Assembly: GCA_017547085.1 (NCBI GenBank)
Contig: JAFYQM010000003.1
Coordinates: 1-40,169, forward strand
Source of the DNA: Oscillibacter sp.
GTDB taxonomy: Bacteria; Bacillota; Clostridia; Oscillospirales; Oscillospiraceae
DNA: 40,169 nt
Direction of reading: 5' to 3'
This document shows positions 37,977-40,169 of this stretch, piece by piece. Positions within the stretch are counted from its first letter, which is position 1. Each line of letters begins with the position of its first letter. Position numbers and translations under genes: made by a program. The notes under the pieces were generated by a model. That model made no database searches, was not told the DNA's origin, and was given only the letters and a program-made list of their open reading frames with translations.

Positions 37977-38337
37977 GTGCGCACCCCAGGGGCGCACAGT
38001 GAAAATCCCAGTACCCATTGGGGGACAGGTACTTGGCAAAAGCCGCGGGAAAGCGGTGCATTTTCGCCGCGACACACTCCAGAGTGGCTTCTCTTGCCGC
38101 TTTGCGGCAATTCACCTTCTGAGTGTGGCGAAAATACAAAGCCCCAGCCGCCGTGCACTCGCAAGGAGTATGCGATATCCGTAAGGCGCTGAGGCGCCAA
38201 CGGCTATCCAAGGCGGCGTTCACCAGTGGAGTGGCTTCACTGGCGGTGGGGGATTATCCTGCGCAGCCGTTAGCAGCTTTGCTGCTTTACGGATGCGGCG
38301 TACCCCTTGCGGGTGAAGGGGGAGCCTGTTCCCCCTT
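37977..38337 (-). repeat. Dense array of stem-loops in the serC-serA spacer, shares core with the argJ-argB repeat
   Basis: About 400 bases without a gene, packed with at least nine inverted repeats. Examples: GTGCG/CGCAC with CCCC/GGGG (37977-37997), AGTACC/GGTACT (38010-38033), CACTC/GAGTG (38075-38086), TTGCCGC/GCGGCAA (38094-38110), an outer TTTTCGCC+ACACTC with GAGTGT+GGCGAAAA (38061-38079, 38121-38134), GGCGC/GCGCC (38185-38198), CCAGTG/CACTGG (38223-38243), AGCAGC/GCTGCT (38272-38286), AAGGGGG/CCCCCTT (38316-38337). Two units with the frame ATCCGTAA-stem loop-AACGGCT lie in opposite orientation at 38177-38205 and 38265-38294. The minus strand is the transcribed one. No T-run terminator is seen, so serA may still be co-transcribed. 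Confidence 0.7.
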
Positions 38338-38345
38338 GACGATTT

Positions 38346-39437
38346 TTAGGCGTGTTCCGCTTCGTACTTCTTCAGGAACTCCACCAGAGCCTCCACGCCT
38401 TCCTTGGGCATGGCGTTATAGATGGAGGCGCGCAGACCGCCCACGCTCTTATGGCCCTTCAGATTGTCGAACCCGGCAGCCTTGGAGGCGGCCACCACAT
38501 CGGCATCCTGCTCGGCAGAGGGCGTCACGAAGGGGACGTTCATCAAAGAGCGGTCTTCCTTGCGGACAGCACCGGTGAACAGCTTGCTGGAATCCAGGAA
38601 GTCATACAGGATGCCTGCCTTTTCCTCGTTGCGGGCATTCATGGCCTCTAGACCGCCGTTATCCAGCAAGTACTTGAACACCTTGCCACAGCAGTAGATG
38701 GCCCAGCAGTTGGGGGTGTTATACAGGGAATCGTTGTCGGCATGGGTCTTGTAGCTGAGATAGGTGGGCACCTTGGGGTCCAGATCGTCACGCAGCAGGT
38801 CTTCGCGAATGATGACCACAGCCATACCGGCGGGGCCCACGTTTTTCTGCACGCCTGCCCAGATCAGACCATATTTGCTCACATCGCAGGGACGGGAGAG
38901 GAACATGGAGGACTGGTCAGACACCAGCAGTTTGCCCTTGGTATCGGGCAGCTGGTAGTAGGTAGTGCCGTTGATGGTCTCGTTCTCGCAGATGTAGACA
39001 TAGTCTGCGTTGTCGGGAATGTCCAGATCGGAGCAATCAGGGATATAGGAGAAGTTCTTGTCCTTGGAGGAGGCGACAATCTTGACTTCGCCGTATTTCT
39101 TGGCTTCAGCAATGGCCTTCTTGGACCATGCGCCAGTCTCCACATAGCAGGCCACGCCGTTTTTCATCAGGTTCATGGCTACCATGGCGAACTGCACGGT
39201 GCCGCCGCCCTGAATGAACAGGACCTTGTAGTTGTCGGGAATGCCCATCAGCTTGCGCAGGTCGGCTTCCGCCTCATCGCGGATCTGCTGGAACACCTTG
39301 GAGCGGTGGCTCATCTCCATGACGCACATACCGCTTCCGCGGTAGTTCATCATTTCGGCAGCGATCTCTTCCAGAACGGGCTCCGGCATCATGGCGGGGC
39401 CTGCGGAGAAGTTATAAGTGCGACCGTATTTCATCAT
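38346..39437 (-). CDS. serC: Phosphoserine aminotransferase
   Basis: A 363-residue class-V PLP aminotransferase that converts 3-phosphohydroxypyruvate and glutamate to phosphoserine. It opens YNFSAGPAMMPEPVLEEIAA, has the FIQGGGTVQFAMVAMNL cofactor region, DQSSMFLSRPCDV with the PLP-binding Asp/Ser, and the lysine-containing strip around YGLIWAGVQKNVGPAG (Lys of GVQKN). Later SVGGLRASIYNAMP is the conserved C-terminal phosphate-binding segment. The ribosome site AGGAGGAATC precedes tandem ATGs (39437, 39434). It is first in a serC-serA pair; no serB is in the window. A near-consensus promoter lies upstream. Confidence 0.96.
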   Translation of the reverse strand: MMKYGRTYNFSAGPAMMPEPVLEEIAAEMMNYRGSGMCVMEMSHRSKVFQQIRDEAEADLRKLMGIPDNYKVLFIQGGGTVQFAMVAMNLMKNGVACYVETGAWSKKAIAEAKKYGEVKIVASSKDKNFSYIPDCSDLDIPDNADYVYICENETINGTTYYQLPDTKGKLLVSDQSSMFLSRPCDVSKYGLIWAGVQKNVGPAGMAVVIIREDLLRDDLDPKVPTYLSYKTHADNDSLYNTPNCWAIYCCGKVFKYLLDNGGLEAMNARNEEKAGILYDFLDSSKLFTGAVRKEDRSLMNVPFVTPSAEQDADVVAASKAAGFDNLKGHKSVGGLRASIYNAMPKEGVEALVEFLKKYEAEHA

Positions 39438-39487
39438 GATTCCTCCTGTATCATCAGAATTTTGTTAAAAAGGTTGACCTTGTCTGT

Positions 39488-39516
39488 ATTATAATGGACA
39501 CAAACGTAAACATCAA
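39488..39516 (-). promoter_or_regulatory. serC promoter
   Basis: On the minus strand TTGATG (39511-39516), 17 bases, perfect TATAAT (39488-39493), about 45 bases before the serC start. Confidence 0.8.
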
Positions 39517-39610
39517 GAAAAATTACGAAAATTTACCAAAAAGTTTCTTGCGGGCAAAAAAATTGTCTGCTTTTGCAGCGGCGGGAACAGCTCCCTATAA
39601 AATATGAACA

Positions 39611-39636
39611 CTCTGCCGCGGATATTTGCGGCAGAG
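39611..39636 (-). terminator. Hairpin after the small membrane protein gene
   Basis: A perfect 9-bp stem CTCTGCCGC (39611-39619) with GCGGCAGAG (39628-39636); on the minus strand followed by TGTTCATATTTT, a weak T tract. Probably ends the transcript of the gene at 39684-39926. Confidence 0.55.
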
Positions 39637-39683
39637 CGGCAAAAATACGGAAAAAGAGAGGAGGTTTAAGCTGCTACCAGAGG

Positions 39684-39926
39684 TCAAAGCATGCGGATGG
39701 CCAGTCCCAGCAGGATACCCAGCAAGATGCCACAGAGGGTCACAAGCCATTTAGGAAGTCTGGTGTGCCGGGGCATATCCGGGTGCGTGTGCTTTGCTTT
39801 TTGAAACTTACCCAGCTTTTTTGCGTTGTAAAGCCAGCATAGAAGCGCCACGGCGGGAGCGATGACAAATACCAAAAGGCCCAGATCGTGGTCTGTGTAA
39901 TTGGGGTTGATATGGGGAAGATGCAT
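39684..39926 (-). CDS. Small two-segment membrane protein, unknown function
   Basis: An 80-residue protein beginning MHLPHINPNYTDHDLG with two membrane segments (about 15-34 LGLLVFVIAPAVALLCWLYN and 57-78 WLVTLCGILLGILLGLAIRM) joined by a basic loop (KKLGKFQKAKHTHPDMPRHTR). The hairpin topology and basic loop suggest both termini outside. I do not recognise it. The start at 39926 is chosen for AAAGGAGCGGGATC; the frame goes 14 codons further upstream but has no ribosome site there. It lies between the serC promoter and an insertion sequence and may have an AT-rich promoter near 39970-39990. Confidence 0.65.
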   Translation of the reverse strand: MHLPHINPNYTDHDLGLLVFVIAPAVALLCWLYNAKKLGKFQKAKHTHPDMPRHTRLPKWLVTLCGILLGILLGLAIRML

Positions 39927-40004
39927 GATCCCGCTCCTTTCTCGATAGGTGATACGCTTGATTTTCATCCATCATATCATATGGTTTCTTCAGATACAAC
40001 AGAA

Positions 40005-40028
40005 AAGCCGCGGCTTCAGCCGCGGCTT
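40005..40028. terminator. Perfect GC-rich hairpin next to the insertion sequence
   Basis: AAGCCGCGGC (40005-40014), TTCA, GCCGCGGCTT (40019-40028). On the minus strand it continues TTTTCTG, so it would stop leftward transcription coming out of the insertion sequence or of a gene beyond it. Confidence 0.6.
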
Positions 40029-40029
40029 G

Positions 40030-40169
40030 CAGCCTGTCGAAAAAGTCTGCTAAATGCAGACTTTTTCGTATTTATGGAGTAAAATGGAATAGGGTGATGA
40101 AAATGCTGGAACGCGGAAAGATGGATCGAGACGCGATAGAAATCGTAGGAATAGATAGTCTGGTTCCAA
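40030..40169 (+). mobile_element. Left end of an IS1182-family-like insertion sequence (partial)
   Basis: The window ends in the first ~140 bases of an insertion sequence. It starts near GCAGCCTGTCGAAAAAGTCT, contains a perfect 13-bp hairpin CGAAAAAGTCTGC (40038-40050) with GCAGACTTTTTCG (40056-40068) that can both form the terminal structure and stop read-through, and continues into a transposase start. The exact left boundary and any target duplication cannot be fixed because the right end is outside. Confidence 0.7.
40103..40169 (+). CDS. IS1182-family transposase, N-terminal fragment (cut by window end)
   Basis: Twenty-two codons are visible: MLERGKMDRDAIEIVGIDSL then VP. The string IDSLVP right after a short charged start is the hallmark opening of IS1182-family DDE transposases (in others, a VSIDSLVPKDHLLRKI-type sequence). 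It would catalyse transposition of the element. The ATG at 40103 has AGGG eight bases upstream; an in-frame ATG at 40097 is an alternative. The catalytic domain lies beyond the window, so intactness is unknown. Confidence 0.75.
   Translation, partial: MLERGKMDRDAIEIVGIDSLVP

Noticed and set aside
37944-38345. CRISPR-like array in the serC-serA spacer
   Set aside because: The repeats are hairpins of different sequence and spacing; there are no identical direct repeats with regular spacers.

Overview
The window looks like the chromosome of a gut-type anaerobic Clostridium relative, most likely in the Oscillospiraceae/Oscillospirales. The evidence is the moderately high GC, strong AGGAGG ribosome sites, TTGACA/TATAAT promoters with 17-bp spacing, an NfnAB-type electron-bifurcating transhydrogenase, a TM1266-family regulator, a type-2 ArgC and a stand-alone FliB-like protein. 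The genus is inference. Almost everything is ordinary chromosome. The only clear mobile DNA is the first ~140 bases of an IS1182-type insertion sequence at the right edge.

Layout. 1-1475: 3' end of gapA, then a cobalamin riboswitch with its own terminator controlling a DUF4430 protein and an ECF-transporter S component. 1476-2017: an AT-richer gap with a strong minus-strand promoter and a terminator about 350 nt downstream but no credible ORF, a candidate non-coding RNA. 2018-13490: FliB-like methylase, ferredoxin, fumC, a membrane protein, yfbR-like/mtaB, cysteine desulfurase/MATE/rlmA, a lipoprotein, and a metallo-beta-lactamase-fold gene broken by one missing base. 13600-18135: a NimA-like flavoprotein, an FMN hydroxy-acid oxidase, a MerR-TipAS regulator with the classic 19-bp promoter spacer, a GNAT, and a second-type rsmH with a MazG-like pyrophosphatase. 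18176-21121: a TM1266 regulator plus NitT/TauT-type ABC transporter operon behind a structured leader with a terminator. 21126-22674: malQ.

22755-31147 is a complete arginine operon read leftwards, argG-argH-argC-argJ-argB-argD-argF, from one promoter overlapped by an ARG box. Together the genes convert glutamate/acetyl-glutamate to ornithine (argJ recycling the acetyl group), then to citrulline and arginine. Next come an alpha/beta hydrolase, a CBS-domain protein, a divergent Crp/Fnr regulator, and nfnAB. The right end holds a TPR-like membrane protein, the serine pathway pair serC-serA and a small membrane protein.

The most interesting signal that ordinary annotation misses is a family of hairpin-rich intergenic repeats. 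The argJ-argB spacer (25921-26054) and the serC-serA spacer (37977-38337) share a core (GGTGAATTGCC, hairpin, GGCAA, AGAAG, then CTCTGGAG). Their stem arms differ in sequence but stay complementary, which suggests selection or mechanism acting on structure. The serC-serA spacer also holds two inverted 30-nt elements with identical flanks and different, still perfectly paired, stems.
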